From NCBI RefSeq assembly GCF_900116765.1, contig NZ_UETC01000001.1, forward strand, positions 922,581 through 986,580: a DNA stretch of 64,000 nucleotides, in the 5' to 3' direction. A model generated the notes under the pieces. It saw only the letters and a list, made by a program, of their open reading frames with translations, had not been told where the DNA came from and searched no databases. The number at the start of each line of letters is the position of its first letter. Position 1 is the stretch's first letter. This DNA comes from Jannaschia seohaensis (lineage in GTDB: Bacteria > Pseudomonadota > Alphaproteobacteria > Rhodobacterales > Rhodobacteraceae). This document shows, in pieces, positions 38,303 through 46,589 of the stretch. The translations under genes and the position numbers were made by a program.

Positions 38303-38931
38303 TGGCCCCGCCCCAGCCGGGCGGCGAGGCGCAGCGCGGTCGACGGGTCCTGCGACATCGCCGGGATCGCAGGGTCATAGGCCGCGCGCATCAGATCGGC
38401 GATGTCGGGGCGCAGGACCGCGCGATCCTCGACCAGGGCCAGCGGTGAGCTGTCGGTGAAGGCCCGGTCCGACCAGAGCAGCAGCGCCTGGACCATCTGA
38501 TTGAGCGCCAGGGTTTCGGCCGGGACGGCCGCGACCTCCGCATCGACGCGGATGAAGGCGAAGCAGGCCTGGATCGCGCCGTTGGCGTCGAAGCGGAACA
38601 GGCGGTATTGATTGGCGTCGGCGGCTTCCAGCCGCGCGACCAGCGGGCCTAGATCGGGAATGAGGCGGTCGAGATTGGGGGTTTCCTTCAGCTCCGACCA
38701 GTCGCGGATGAAGAAGACCATCAGGTTGACGCCGAATTCGGGGTCGAGCTCGGCCAAGTTGTGTCCCGTGAGCACGCAGAGCGCCTCCAGCGCGCCCTTG
38801 AAGACGGAGATCGTGCTGTCCTCGACGCCGAAGAGCACCGGCGCGATGGGCCGGCCCCAGCGGGCGAAGAGAAAGCTGTCGTCGGAACGGGTGAACAGGG
38901 CCTCGACGGCCTCGGGGGTCAGCGCGGTCAT
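38299..38931 (-). CDS. conserved hypothetical protein coupled to ybgC
   Basis: A 210-residue soluble alpha/beta protein of unknown function with no signal peptide or membrane segment. Notable blocks are FLFARWGRPIAPVLFGVEDSTI, LTGHNLAELDPEFGVNLMVFFI and a C-terminal helical DIADLMRAAYDPAIP. Its overlap with ybgC (ATGA) and closeness to tolQ suggest an envelope or lipid-related role in this lineage, which is inference only. ATG 38931 is preferred to an upstream start that adds a basic leader. Confidence 0.78.
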   Translation of the reverse strand: MTALTPEAVEALFTRSDDSFLFARWGRPIAPVLFGVEDSTISVFKGALEALCVLTGHNLAELDPEFGVNLMVFFIRDWSELKETPNLDRLIPDLGPLVARLEAADANQYRLFRFDANGAIQACFAFIRVDAEVAAVPAETLALNQMVQALLLWSDRAFTDSSPLALVEDRAVLRPDIADLMRAAYDPAIPAMSQDPSTALRLAARLGRGQ

Positions 38932-39029
38932 GGGGCGACGGGTGCCACGGGTCGCGACCGGGGTCCATGGTCGATCCTTGTCAGAACGTCGCACCTGCCC
39001 CAAGCTCCGAGCGGGCAAGGAGGGGACCG

Positions 39030-39389
39030 ATGCGATATTTCAAGCTCTATGTGGACGAAGCCGGCGAGAGCCATTGGCAGGATGTCGAGGTCGCGCTGGC
39101 CGAGCGGACCTTCGCTCCGCCGGCTCAGGCGATCGAAATCTCGGAGCCGGCACCGGCGCGGGCGATGCTCTTTCTGCGCCTTCGGTCGGGCTGGAACGAA
39201 CCGGTTCACCCGACGCCGGTCGAACAGACGTTGATCTGCCGGGCAGGCTCCGTCCTGGTGACCGCCAGCGACGGCGATACGCGAGAGATCTGTCGCGGGG
39301 ATGTCTGGCGGATGGAAGACACCCATGGGCAAGGGCACCATACTCAGGTCACGAGCGTCGAGGATTTCGAGGCCGTCATCGTGCAATAG
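39030..39389 (+). CDS. small cupin-like protein
   Basis: A 119-residue soluble protein with a cupin-type beta-barrel pattern (RSGWNEPVHPTPVEQTLICRAG, then DVWRMEDTHGQGHHTQV). The single metal-ligand pattern is imperfect, so catalysis is uncertain. It may bind a ligand or metal. AAGGAGGGG about six bases upstream of ATG 39030 is a very strong ribosome site. The gene diverges from the ybgC operon. Confidence 0.78.
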   Translation: MRYFKLYVDEAGESHWQDVEVALAERTFAPPAQAIEISEPAPARAMLFLRLRSGWNEPVHPTPVEQTLICRAGSVLVTASDGDTREICRGDVWRMEDTHGQGHHTQVTSVEDFEAVIVQ

Positions 39390-39552
39390 AGCCGCCGCCG
39401 CGGCCAAGCGGAGATGCGCTTGGGCTGGCGGCGTGGTCCGGAGAGGCGTTTGGTCCCGAAACGACGGCAGAGGACCGGCTGCTTTGGGGCCGTGCCTTGC
39501 GGGCGACGCACGCCTTTGCCGCGCGTCGTGCGTTCCAGTCCCGGTCGAGGGC

Positions 39553-40467
39553 TCAGACCCGCCAGCGCAGCGCCACGAGGCCGCCCAGCCCGACCAGTAG
39601 CAGGGCCAGGGAGGCGGGCAGGGGGACGGGTGCGAAGACCGCGGTGCTGTTGGTCTCGATGAAGCCGCGGGCCGCGGGCGAGAAGACGGATGTCCACCAG
39701 GAGACGTCGCCATACGCCCCGTACGTCTCGGTCCCGCCGGTCAGGACGCCGGCGATCTGCCATTCGCCGCCCCGGTTGACCAGCAGCGGCCCGCCGCTGT
39801 CGCCGACCGCCGGCGCGCCTTCGTAGAAAAGCATCGTCGGGGAACTGCCGACGGAGGAGAGCGAATTCGATGTGCCCGTCGGATTGTCGAAATCGGCCTC
39901 GAGCAGCGAGCCGATCATCGACTGGGGGAAGACGGCCGACTGCCCGATGTTGTCGATCGTGTTGTCGGCCGCCCATCTCTCGCCATCGGGCGTGCCGTCG
40001 ATCGCGTCGGCGACTGCGGAGACGCCGTATCCCACCAGGCGCGCGCCCTCGCCCACCAACGCGCCTGCCGCCAGGCGCATGGGCGCGATGCTCGTCACCG
40101 GCTGGACCATCGTCAGGATCGAGATGTCCGTTCCGTCCTCATAATTCTGGCCTACCATGTTGGCGATGTCACTCACGCCGCGCGAAAATGTCTGGCCGTT
40201 GGTTTTGTCGTCGAAGCGCACGGTCGTCGCGGCAGGCGTTGCCAAGATGCAATGCCGGGCCGTCAAGATATGGATCGTGGAGACGAGCGTGCCCGTGCAG
40301 AGGGCCCCTCCGAGGTCGAGCGACACCACCGCGTCGAATGGCGCGGCCAGCGCCTTCGAGTCTGCCTCCGTGAGGGTTGCGTTGATCGTGACGGCCTGCG
40401 CTCCTCCCGACAGGCCGCCGAGGATCAGGCCGCCGAGCATTGCCACGGCCTTTGCCAGCGTCTTCAT
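39553..40467 (-). CDS. secreted trypsin-like serine protease with VPLPA-CTERM signal
   Basis: A 304-residue exported S1-family protease. The signal peptide is about 1-25 (GGAQA). The catalytic triad is visible as His72 in LTARHC, Asp114 in GTDISILTM, and Ser224 in VGDSGGPLL. Cys57 and Cys73 could form the disulfide next to the His. The C-terminus has VPLPASL (281-287), a hydrophobic helix and a basic RWRV tail. This is the VPLPA-CTERM type of PEP-CTERM-like sorting signal, processed by an exosortase/archaeosortase-type enzyme in Rhodobacterales. No exosortase lies in this window. Confidence 0.88.
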   Translation of the reverse strand: MKTLAKAVAMLGGLILGGLSGGAQAVTINATLTEADSKALAAPFDAVVSLDLGGALCTGTLVSTIHILTARHCILATPAATTVRFDDKTNGQTFSRGVSDIANMVGQNYEDGTDISILTMVQPVTSIAPMRLAAGALVGEGARLVGYGVSAVADAIDGTPDGERWAADNTIDNIGQSAVFPQSMIGSLLEADFDNPTGTSNSLSSVGSSPTMLFYEGAPAVGDSGGPLLVNRGGEWQIAGVLTGGTETYGAYGDVSWWTSVFSPAARGFIETNSTAVFAPVPLPASLALLLVGLGGLVALRWRV

Positions 40468-40607
40468 CCCGTTATCCCCTTGATCGCGCGTGCCGTCGAC
40501 CGGCCCAAGTCTCGCCCGGGAATTCCGCTGCGTCAAGGACGCGGGCATGCGATCGCTGGACGGGGCCGCGCGCAGGCGCTAGGCGCTCCGGCAAACCGGA
40601 GACGCCC

Positions 40608-41480
40608 ATGTCAGACACGATCACCCCCGCATCCTGGACCGCGCTCACCACGCTGCCGGGCAAGGAGAGCGCCGAGGCGCTGGGCGAGATGCTGGAGGAA
40701 CAGCTGGCTCCCGACGGGGTCGGCGTCTTCGAGATGGAGGACGGCTCGGGCCTGTGGGAGGTCGGCGCCTATTTCGCCGAGGCTCCCGACGAGACCGCGC
40801 TGGCGATCCTGGCCGCCGCGCATGGCGCGCGGCCCTTCACCGTCTCGGAAATCCCGCCGACGGATTGGGTCGCCCATGTCCGCCGCGAGTTGCAGCCCGT
40901 CGAGGCGGGCCGCTTCTTCGTTTATGGCAGCCACGATGCCGACCGCGTTCCCGAGGGCCGCGTGGCCCTGCTGATCGAGGCGGCGATGGCCTTCGGAACG
41001 GGGCATCACGGCACCACGCAGGGCTGCCTGCTCGCCTTCGAGGCGCTGATCGAAGAGGGGATCGCACCCGACACGGTCGCCGATATCGGCGCCGGGACGG
41101 CGGTGCTGGCGATGGCGGCGAAGCGGATCTTTCCGCAGGCTTCCGTGATCGCCTCTGATATCGACGTGGTCGCGGTCGAGGTCGCCGAGGCCAACCTTGC
41201 CGTCAACGGGATGGCGGGGGAGGTGGCCTGCATCGAGGCGGCCGGCTTCGACCACCCCGATCTGGCCGGGCCCTTCGACCTGATCTTCGCCAATATCCTC
41301 AAGGGTCCGCTGATCGAGTTGGCCCCCGACATGGCGCGCGCGGCCAGGGGCCATGTGATCCTGTCGGGACTGCTCAACCCGCAGGCCGAGGAGGTGATCG
41401 CGGCCTATGAGTCCGCGGGGTTCGGCCTAGTGCGCCGGGTCGAACTGGGCGATTGGACGACGCTCACGCTGCGGCGCTGA
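40608..41480 (+). CDS. prmA: ribosomal protein L11 methyltransferase
   Basis: It trimethylates ribosomal protein L11 with SAM. The 290-residue protein has an N-terminal substrate-recognition domain (about 1-100) and a C-terminal class I methyltransferase domain. PrmA features are AFGTGHHGTTQGCL, DIGAGTAVLAMAA (SAM loop) and FDLIFANILKGPLIELAPDM, whose NI-L motif corresponds to the NPPY-like catalytic segment of PrmA. The start is ATG 40608; in-frame codons further upstream belong to non-coding DNA. Confidence 0.94.
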   Translation: MSDTITPASWTALTTLPGKESAEALGEMLEEQLAPDGVGVFEMEDGSGLWEVGAYFAEAPDETALAILAAAHGARPFTVSEIPPTDWVAHVRRELQPVEAGRFFVYGSHDADRVPEGRVALLIEAAMAFGTGHHGTTQGCLLAFEALIEEGIAPDTVADIGAGTAVLAMAAKRIFPQASVIASDIDVVAVEVAEANLAVNGMAGEVACIEAAGFDHPDLAGPFDLIFANILKGPLIELAPDMARAARGHVILSGLLNPQAEEVIAAYESAGFGLVRRVELGDWTTLTLRR

Positions 41481-41484
41481 AGCC

Positions 41485-41619
41485 TCAGCCGAACTTCGTT
41501 TCGATGTCGGCGCGGTTGAAGCCGATGTCTTCGAGGCTGCGGTCGTCGAGGCGGGCAAGCTCGGCATAGGCCGGGCGAGGCTGGCGGAGGGCGCGCAGGG
41601 CATTTTGAAATAGGGTCAT
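41485..41619 (-). CDS. DUF1127 mini-protein 1
   Basis: A 44-residue protein with the DUF1127 core ELARLDDRSLEDIGFNRADIE. AAAGGAT precedes its ATG. It is nearly identical over 26 residues to the neighbouring copy, and their leaders share AAGGATTTCG, so they arose by tandem duplication. In Rhizobiales and Rhodobacterales such arginine-rich small proteins influence phosphate and carbon metabolism and small-RNA turnover; the role here is unknown. Confidence 0.88.
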   Translation of the reverse strand: MTLFQNALRALRQPRPAYAELARLDDRSLEDIGFNRADIETKFG

Positions 41620-41659
41620 GTCACGAAATCCTTTCGGTGTGGGGGGGCGGTCGGGCGCG

Positions 41660-41794
41660 TTAGCCGAAGCGCGTTTCGATATCGGCGCGGTTGAAGCCGA
41701 TATCTTCCAGGCTGCGGTCGTCGAGCCGGGCAAGCGCCGCATAGGTGGAGCGGCGGAGGCGGCGGGCACGGATGGCGTTACGGAGGCTGGTCAT
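41660..41794 (-). CDS. DUF1127 mini-protein 2
   Basis: A 44-residue protein, ATG 41794 to TAA 41660, with core ALARLDDRSLEDIGFNRADIE and an N-terminal Arg-rich segment (RNAIRARRLRRS). It lies 40 bases upstream of copy 1 with its own AAGGATT ribosome site. It is too short for many gene finders. Confidence 0.86.
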   Translation of the reverse strand: MTSLRNAIRARRLRRSTYAALARLDDRSLEDIGFNRADIETRFG

Positions 41795-41922
41795 GAGCGA
41801 AATCCTTATGCCTTCGGGTTGCTGTTGATCGGGATGTGAGCGCTAACGGCGCGTCGGACAACTGACGCGAATGCAAGGCGCCCATGCCGTCACAGCATGG
41901 AACCGGAGACCCCTGACATGCG

Positions 41923-41952
41923 AACGCCCGCCCCCTTACGGGGACGGGCGTT
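41923..41952. terminator. hairpin terminator downstream of DUF1127 gene 3
   Basis: ACGCCCG-CCCCCTTACGGGGA-CGGGCGT forms a near-perfect stem with a four-base loop. It follows the stop of the gene at 41979 on the minus strand. On the plus strand it is followed by TTTCGG. The uridine tract is short on the minus side. Confidence 0.55.
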
Positions 41953-41978
41953 TCGGCTGTGCGAGAGAGCGGAAGAGG

Positions 41979-42176
41979 TCAGCGGCGGATCTCGTTGAAG
42001 CGCTCGATATCGGACCGGGTCAGGCCGATGTCCTCCAGCTCGTGGTCCGACAGCCGCTCCAGCGCGTCCACCGTCAGGCGGCGCTCGTTCCAGGCGATGA
42101 TGCGGCCCAGGAGATTCGAGAAGACGGAGCCGTTGGCGGCGGGCAGGGCGGGGCGGAAGGCGTCGAACGTAGCCAT
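41979..42176 (-). CDS. DUF1127 mini-protein 3
   Basis: A 65-residue protein with a longer N-terminal region and the DUF1127 core ALERLSDHELEDIGLTRSDIE preceded by AWNERRLTVD. It is more diverged than copies 1 and 2. AGAGGATC precedes ATG 42176. It is followed by a hairpin. With the two downstream copies it forms a three-gene DUF1127 cluster between prmA and ruvC. Confidence 0.88.
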   Translation of the reverse strand: MATFDAFRPALPAANGSVFSNLLGRIIAWNERRLTVDALERLSDHELEDIGLTRSDIERFNEIRR

Positions 42177-42408
42177 GTGAAAAGATCCTCTATGTGGGCA
42201 TGTCCTCCGGCAGGGGCCGGGTTGTGGAAAGGAGGGGGCGGGACAGGCGACCGCCGATGACGCGCAGCTAGGGGGAGTTTTCATTCCGCACAACAATCGC
42301 GCAAACATGCCCGCTATGCGTGCGATGCAAGCCTCTCGGGGGCCCTTGGCCCGATGGGGCGGGCCGTGCTACGCCGCTTGGAACGAGAGGCGAACATCGA
42401 GGGCAGAC

Positions 42409-42912
42409 ATGCGCGTTATCGGCATCGATCCCGGGCTTGCGGCCTGCGGCTGGGGCGTCATCGAGGTCGATGGTCCGCGTCTGCGCCACATCGCCAACGG
42501 CACCGTGCGCACCGGCAGCGGCCCGATCCCGGCGCGCCTTCTGCATCTCTTCGAGGAATTGAGGGGCGTCGTGGACCGGCAGGCGCCCGAGGCCGCCGCG
42601 GTCGAGCAGACCTTCGTCAACCGCGACGGGGCCGGAACGCTGAAGCTGGGCCAAGCGCGGGGCGTCGCCGTTCTGGCCGTCGCGCAGGCGGGGCTCACGG
42701 TGGGCGAATACATGCCCAACCTCGTCAAGAAGACCGTTGTCGGCGCTGGCCACGCGGCCAAGCAGCAGGTCGATCACATGGTGCGGATGCAATTGCCCGG
42801 CTGCGCGCCCGACAGCGCCGATGCCGCCGACGCGCTGGCCGTGGCGCTCTGCCATGCCTTCCACTTGCAGACGTCGACCCGCCTCGCCGACGCCATCGCG
42901 GCCTCGAAATGA
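42409..42912 (+). CDS. ruvC: Holliday junction resolvase RuvC
   Basis: It cleaves Holliday junctions at the end of homologous recombination. The 167-residue protein has the acidic catalytic set Asp7 (IGIDPG), Glu66 (AVEQTF), and Asp138 and Asp141 ([10 protein letters not shown]), with normal spacing. ATG 42409 is chosen since MRVIGIDPG is the standard start. Its stop overlaps the ruvA ATG (ATGA). Confidence 0.97.
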   Translation: MRVIGIDPGLAACGWGVIEVDGPRLRHIANGTVRTGSGPIPARLLHLFEELRGVVDRQAPEAAAVEQTFVNRDGAGTLKLGQARGVAVLAVAQAGLTVGEYMPNLVKKTVVGAGHAAKQQVDHMVRMQLPGCAPDSADAADALAVALCHAFHLQTSTRLADAIAASK

Positions 42913-43568
42913 TCGGGCGGCTGACCGGGCGGCTGGACTGGAAGGGGTCCGATCAGGTTCTGCTGGATGTGGGCGGCGTCGGCTATGTCGTCCACGTCTC
43001 TGAGCGGACGGTGGCGGAACTGCCGCCCGTCAAGACGCCGGTCTCGCTCTGGACCGAGCTTTTGGTGCGCGAGGATCTGCTCCAGCTCTTCGGCTTTCAG
43101 ACCGTGCGGGAGCGGGAATGGCACCGCCTGCTGACCTCGGTCCAGGGGGTGGGCGCCAAGGTGTCGCTGGCCATTCTCGGCACGCTCGGCCCCGAGGGCG
43201 TGGCCCGCGCCATCGCGCTGGGCGACGCGGCAGCGGTCAAGGCCGCGCCCGGCGTGGGCCCCAAGATCGCGCAGCGTGTCGTCAACGAGTTGCAGGGCAA
43301 GGCCCCCGCGATGATGCTGATGGAGGAGGTCGAGGCCACGCCGGTCCCGTCCGTTCCCGCCTCCGCGCCAGTCGCGCCGACCACGGGTGCGGCCCCGCGC
43401 CCCAAGGCCGCGTCTTCCGCCCAATCCGAAGCCCTCTCCGCGCTGACCAATCTTGGCTACGCCCCCCAGGACGCCGTTCGCGCAGTGGCCGAAGCCGCGG
43501 GCGAGGCCGAAGGCACGGCCGAGTTGATCCGCGCGGCGCTCAAGCGACTTGCGCCGGGGGAGAAGTGA
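42909..43568 (+). CDS. ruvA: Holliday junction branch migration protein RuvA
   Basis: It forms the tetrameric junction-binding shell that loads RuvB. The 219-residue protein opens [26 protein letters not shown], then has two helix-hairpin-helix segments ([18 protein letters not shown], and [17 protein letters not shown]). An Ala/Pro-rich linker (about 140-170) leads to the C-terminal RuvB-binding domain [17 protein letters not shown]. It overlaps ruvC upstream and the GIY-YIG gene downstream by one base (TGATG). Confidence 0.97.
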   Translation: MIGRLTGRLDWKGSDQVLLDVGGVGYVVHVSERTVAELPPVKTPVSLWTELLVREDLLQLFGFQTVREREWHRLLTSVQGVGAKVSLAILGTLGPEGVARAIALGDAAAVKAAPGVGPKIAQRVVNELQGKAPAMMLMEEVEATPVPSVPASAPVAPTTGAAPRPKAASSAQSEALSALTNLGYAPQDAVRAVAEAAGEAEGTAELIRAALKRLAPGEK

Positions 43569-44485
43569 TGTTCGATCTCAGCGACGTCCTGGCCCGCGCC
43601 GAGATCGATCCACGTGACGTGAACGTAATCCTTCATTCGCCCCGGGATGGCGACCTGCAGGCGATGTTGCCGGGGCTCGTCTCTACCCGACCGGCTGCCA
43701 TGGAAGCCTACCAGTGTTATCACACCGGCCCGGCGACTCGCGCCCTGTCTCAAGGGCGTCCCTTGGTGGCGAGCTTCGTGAAGACTGGGTCCGGGCGCAT
43801 GCCGGGTACTTCGCTCATGTTGTTTGCTGGCCTCTACAAGAACCCCGGGCCAAGAGCGCGGCCACGCAGCGAGATCGAGGCCGATGCAGAGGTCATGTGG
43901 CTTCACAGCACTTTTGGCAGTTTTCGCGAATTGAGGAGTCCGGACTGGACAGAATGGACGTGGTTTGATCTCTCGCTCGATGAGCGTCTGGAAGAGATGC
44001 GCGGACGTCTCGTGATAGAGATGCGATTGACGCAGGCTTACATTCGATTGGCGGAGAACCTGAAAGCACCGGTCGCGGCTATCCATGCCGAGAGCGCATT
44101 CGACGCGGAACCGCCGCCTTGGAGACGGATGCGGATCGGGGCTGGACTGTTGGGTGCTCTCCCTTCGCGTTGGAGCGCCCGGCTGCGCGAATGGCGCAGC
44201 ATCTACCTCATCGTCGACCAGACCGACGGCGCCCGCTATGTCGGGTCTGCCTACGGGGCCGAGAACCTGCTTGGCCGCTGGCGCGCCCATGTCGCGGGCG
44301 AGGCGGGCGTCACCGTCGGGCTGCGCGACCGCGACCCGTCCCGGTTCCGCTTTTCCATCCCGCAGCTGACCTCGCCCGCTGCCCCCGCCGAGGAGGTGAT
44401 CGCCCTGGAGCAGACCTGGATGGAGCGGCTCGACACCGTCCGCTTCGGGCTGAACCGACCGCAGGAGGCCGCCGATGCAGCGTGA
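43568..44485 (+). CDS. GIY-YIG nuclease-like protein embedded in the ruv operon
   Basis: A 305-residue protein. Its last 95 residues form a GIY-YIG-like domain: SIYLIVDQ at 211-218 (GIY position reads SIY), YVG at 224-226, GRWRAHV with Arg238 and His241, a likely catalytic Glu281 in [10 protein letters not shown], and Asn296 in GLNRP. Residues 1-200 are a distinct domain with no family I recognise ([49 protein letters not shown]). Its ATG overlaps the ruvA stop by one base, and the ruvB ATG lies inside its end. It is thus built into the operon. The N-terminal coding DNA is somewhat less GC-rich than ruvA and ruvB. Confidence 0.8.
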   Translation: MFDLSDVLARAEIDPRDVNVILHSPRDGDLQAMLPGLVSTRPAAMEAYQCYHTGPATRALSQGRPLVASFVKTGSGRMPGTSLMLFAGLYKNPGPRARPRSEIEADAEVMWLHSTFGSFRELRSPDWTEWTWFDLSLDERLEEMRGRLVIEMRLTQAYIRLAENLKAPVAAIHAESAFDAEPPPWRRMRIGAGLLGALPSRWSARLREWRSIYLIVDQTDGARYVGSAYGAENLLGRWRAHVAGEAGVTVGLRDRDPSRFRFSIPQLTSPAAPAEEVIALEQTWMERLDTVRFGLNRPQEAADAA

Positions 44486-45494
44486 TCCGATGCTCGACCC
44501 CGAAGCCCCGGACGACATCCCCGACGACCGCGCCCTTCGGCCCCAGACCCTCGAAGAGTTCGTCGGACAGGCCGAGGCGCGGTCCAACCTGCGGGTCTTC
44601 GTCCAGTCCGCTCGCATGCGCGGCGAGGCGATGGATCACGTCCTGTTCCACGGCCCCCCCGGTCTCGGCAAGACGACCCTGGCGCAGATCATGGCGCGGG
44701 AGTTGGGGGTGGGCTTCCGCATGACCTCCGGGCCGGTGCTGGCGAAGGCGGGGGATCTGGCGGCGATTCTGACCAACCTAGAGGCGCGCGACGTCCTCTT
44801 TATCGACGAGATTCACCGGCTGAGCCCCGTCGTCGAGGAGGTGCTCTATCCGGCGATGGAGGATTTCGCCCTCGACCTCGTCATCGGCGAGGGCCCCGCC
44901 GCGCGCACCGTGCGCATCGACCTGCAACCTTTTACCCTGGTCGGCGCCACCACCCGCCTGGGCCTTCTGACCACGCCCTTGCGCGACCGTTTCGGCATCC
45001 CGACGCGGCTGGTCTTCTACACCGAGGAGGAGCTCGACCAGATCGTCACCCGCGGCGCCCGCCTGCTGGGCGCGGCCGCGACCCCAGAAGGCGCCCGGGA
45101 AATCGCTCGGCGCGCGCGAGGCACGCCGCGTATCGCGGGGCGGCTGCTGCGGCGGGTGATCGACTTCGCCCTGGTCGAGGGCGACGGGCGGGTGACGCGG
45201 GAGTTGGCCGATTCCGCCCTGACCCGGCTGGGTGTGGACGGGCTCGGCCTGGACGGGGCCGACCGCCGTTATCTGTCGCTCATCGCGGAGAATTATGGCG
45301 GCGGGCCGGTCGGGATCGAGACCATCGCCGCCGCTCTTTCCGAAAGTCGCGACGCGCTGGAGGAGGTGATCGAACCCTTCCTGCTGCAACAGGGCCTGAT
45401 CGCTCGCACCCCGCGGGGCCGGATGCTGGGCCATAAGGGCTGGCGCCATCTGGGCCTGGAGGCGCCCCGGCGGGAGGGCGACCTGTTCGACTGA
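44475..45494 (+). CDS. ruvB: Holliday junction ATP-dependent helicase RuvB
   Basis: An AAA+ motor that drives branch migration with RuvA. The 339-residue protein has Walker A GPPGLGKT at 60-67, Walker [11 protein letters not shown], sensor region [13 protein letters not shown], the arginine finger region PLRDRFGI, and the C-terminal winged helix ending [22 protein letters not shown]. Its ATG lies 11 bases inside the GIY-YIG gene. Confidence 0.97.
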   Translation: MQRDPMLDPEAPDDIPDDRALRPQTLEEFVGQAEARSNLRVFVQSARMRGEAMDHVLFHGPPGLGKTTLAQIMARELGVGFRMTSGPVLAKAGDLAAILTNLEARDVLFIDEIHRLSPVVEEVLYPAMEDFALDLVIGEGPAARTVRIDLQPFTLVGATTRLGLLTTPLRDRFGIPTRLVFYTEEELDQIVTRGARLLGAAATPEGAREIARRARGTPRIAGRLLRRVIDFALVEGDGRVTRELADSALTRLGVDGLGLDGADRRYLSLIAENYGGGPVGIETIAAALSESRDALEEVIEPFLLQQGLIARTPRGRMLGHKGWRHLGLEAPRREGDLFD

Positions 45495-45554
45495 CCCGGC
45501 CTTGCGGCTCCGGCCCGGACCGGGCCTAATCCCCCCGACCCTGCGGAGACCCCC

Positions 45555-46580
45555 ATGACCGACACTCTGATGCGCCGCGAAGTGCGCGAGATCCCTGCCG
45601 CTGTGGACCGGCTGCTGGCCGAGGGCGCGGGCCCGATGCGGAAGGCGGGCGCCACGCTGCGTGATCTCGATCCGCGCGTCTTCGTCACCGTGGCCCGAGG
45701 CTCCTCCGACCACGCCGCCACCTGCTTCAAATATTGCGCGGAGCTGATGTGCGGCGTGCCCGTCGCGTCGGTGGGGCCTTCGGTCGCCTCGGTCTATGGC
45801 CGGAGGCTGCGGCTGGACGGCGCGGCCTGTCTGGCGATCTCCCAGTCCGGGCAGAGTCCGGATATCGTGGCCATGGCGCGGATGGCGGACGAACAGGGGG
45901 CGGCCACCTTCGCGGTGACCAACCATCCCGACAGCCCGCTGGCCGATGCCTGCGGCCATATCCTTGCCCTCCATGCCGGGGAGGAGCGGAGCGTTGCGGC
46001 GACCAAGACCTTCGTCGCCTCGGTGGTCTCCGCGATCTGGCTTTTGGCGGAATGGCGCCAGGATGCGGCGCTGCTCTCGGCGCTGCGCGCGCTGCCCGAG
46101 ACGCTGGAGACCGCGCTCGCGCAGGATTGGTGCGCGCTGACGGAGGGGCTGGAGGGGCACGGCTCGCTCTATTGTATCGGCCGGGGCGCGGCCTACGCGA
46201 TGGCGGGCGAGGCCGCGTTGAAGTTCAAGGAAACCTGTCAGCTTCATGCCGAGAGCTATTCCTCGGCCGAGGTTCTGCACGGGCCGGTCTCGATCGTGGC
46301 GCCGGGCTTTCCGGTCCTTGCGCTGACCGCGCGGGACGAAGCGGAGGCCGGGCTGGTCGAGACCGCCGATGGCATGGCGGAAAAGGGGGCGCGGGTCTTC
46401 GTCACCTCCGACCGCGCCAGCCGCGCGACCTGCCTGCCGGTCACCCGGACGGGTCACCCGCTGTTGGACCCGCTCGCCCTGATCGTGCCGTTCTACGCCT
46501 CCGTCGAACGGATCGCGGTCGCACGCGGCATCGACCCAGACACGCCGCGGCATTTGCGCAAGGTCACCGAGACGGTCTGA
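45555..46580 (+). CDS. SIS-domain glucosamine-6-phosphate deaminase-like protein (NagB-II type)
   Basis: A 341-residue protein with two SIS sugar-isomerase domains and no glutaminase domain. VFVTVARGSSDHAA and SQSGQSPDIVAMARM mark domain one, with the catalytic-type KFKETCQLHAESYSSAEVLHGP in domain two, as in GlmS. This is the layout of NagB-II, which deaminates glucosamine-6-phosphate to fructose-6-phosphate. No other amino-sugar genes lie beside it, so the exact substrate is open. Confidence 0.8.
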   Translation: MTDTLMRREVREIPAAVDRLLAEGAGPMRKAGATLRDLDPRVFVTVARGSSDHAATCFKYCAELMCGVPVASVGPSVASVYGRRLRLDGAACLAISQSGQSPDIVAMARMADEQGAATFAVTNHPDSPLADACGHILALHAGEERSVAATKTFVASVVSAIWLLAEWRQDAALLSALRALPETLETALAQDWCALTEGLEGHGSLYCIGRGAAYAMAGEAALKFKETCQLHAESYSSAEVLHGPVSIVAPGFPVLALTARDEAEAGLVETADGMAEKGARVFVTSDRASRATCLPVTRTGHPLLDPLALIVPFYASVERIAVARGIDPDTPRHLRKVTETV

Positions 46581-46589
46581 GCGGCGGCT

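Noticed and set aside
44778..46553. Minus-strand frame of about 590 codons opposite ruvB and the SIS gene
   Set aside because: Antisense of conserved coding DNA, with no start context or family similarity.
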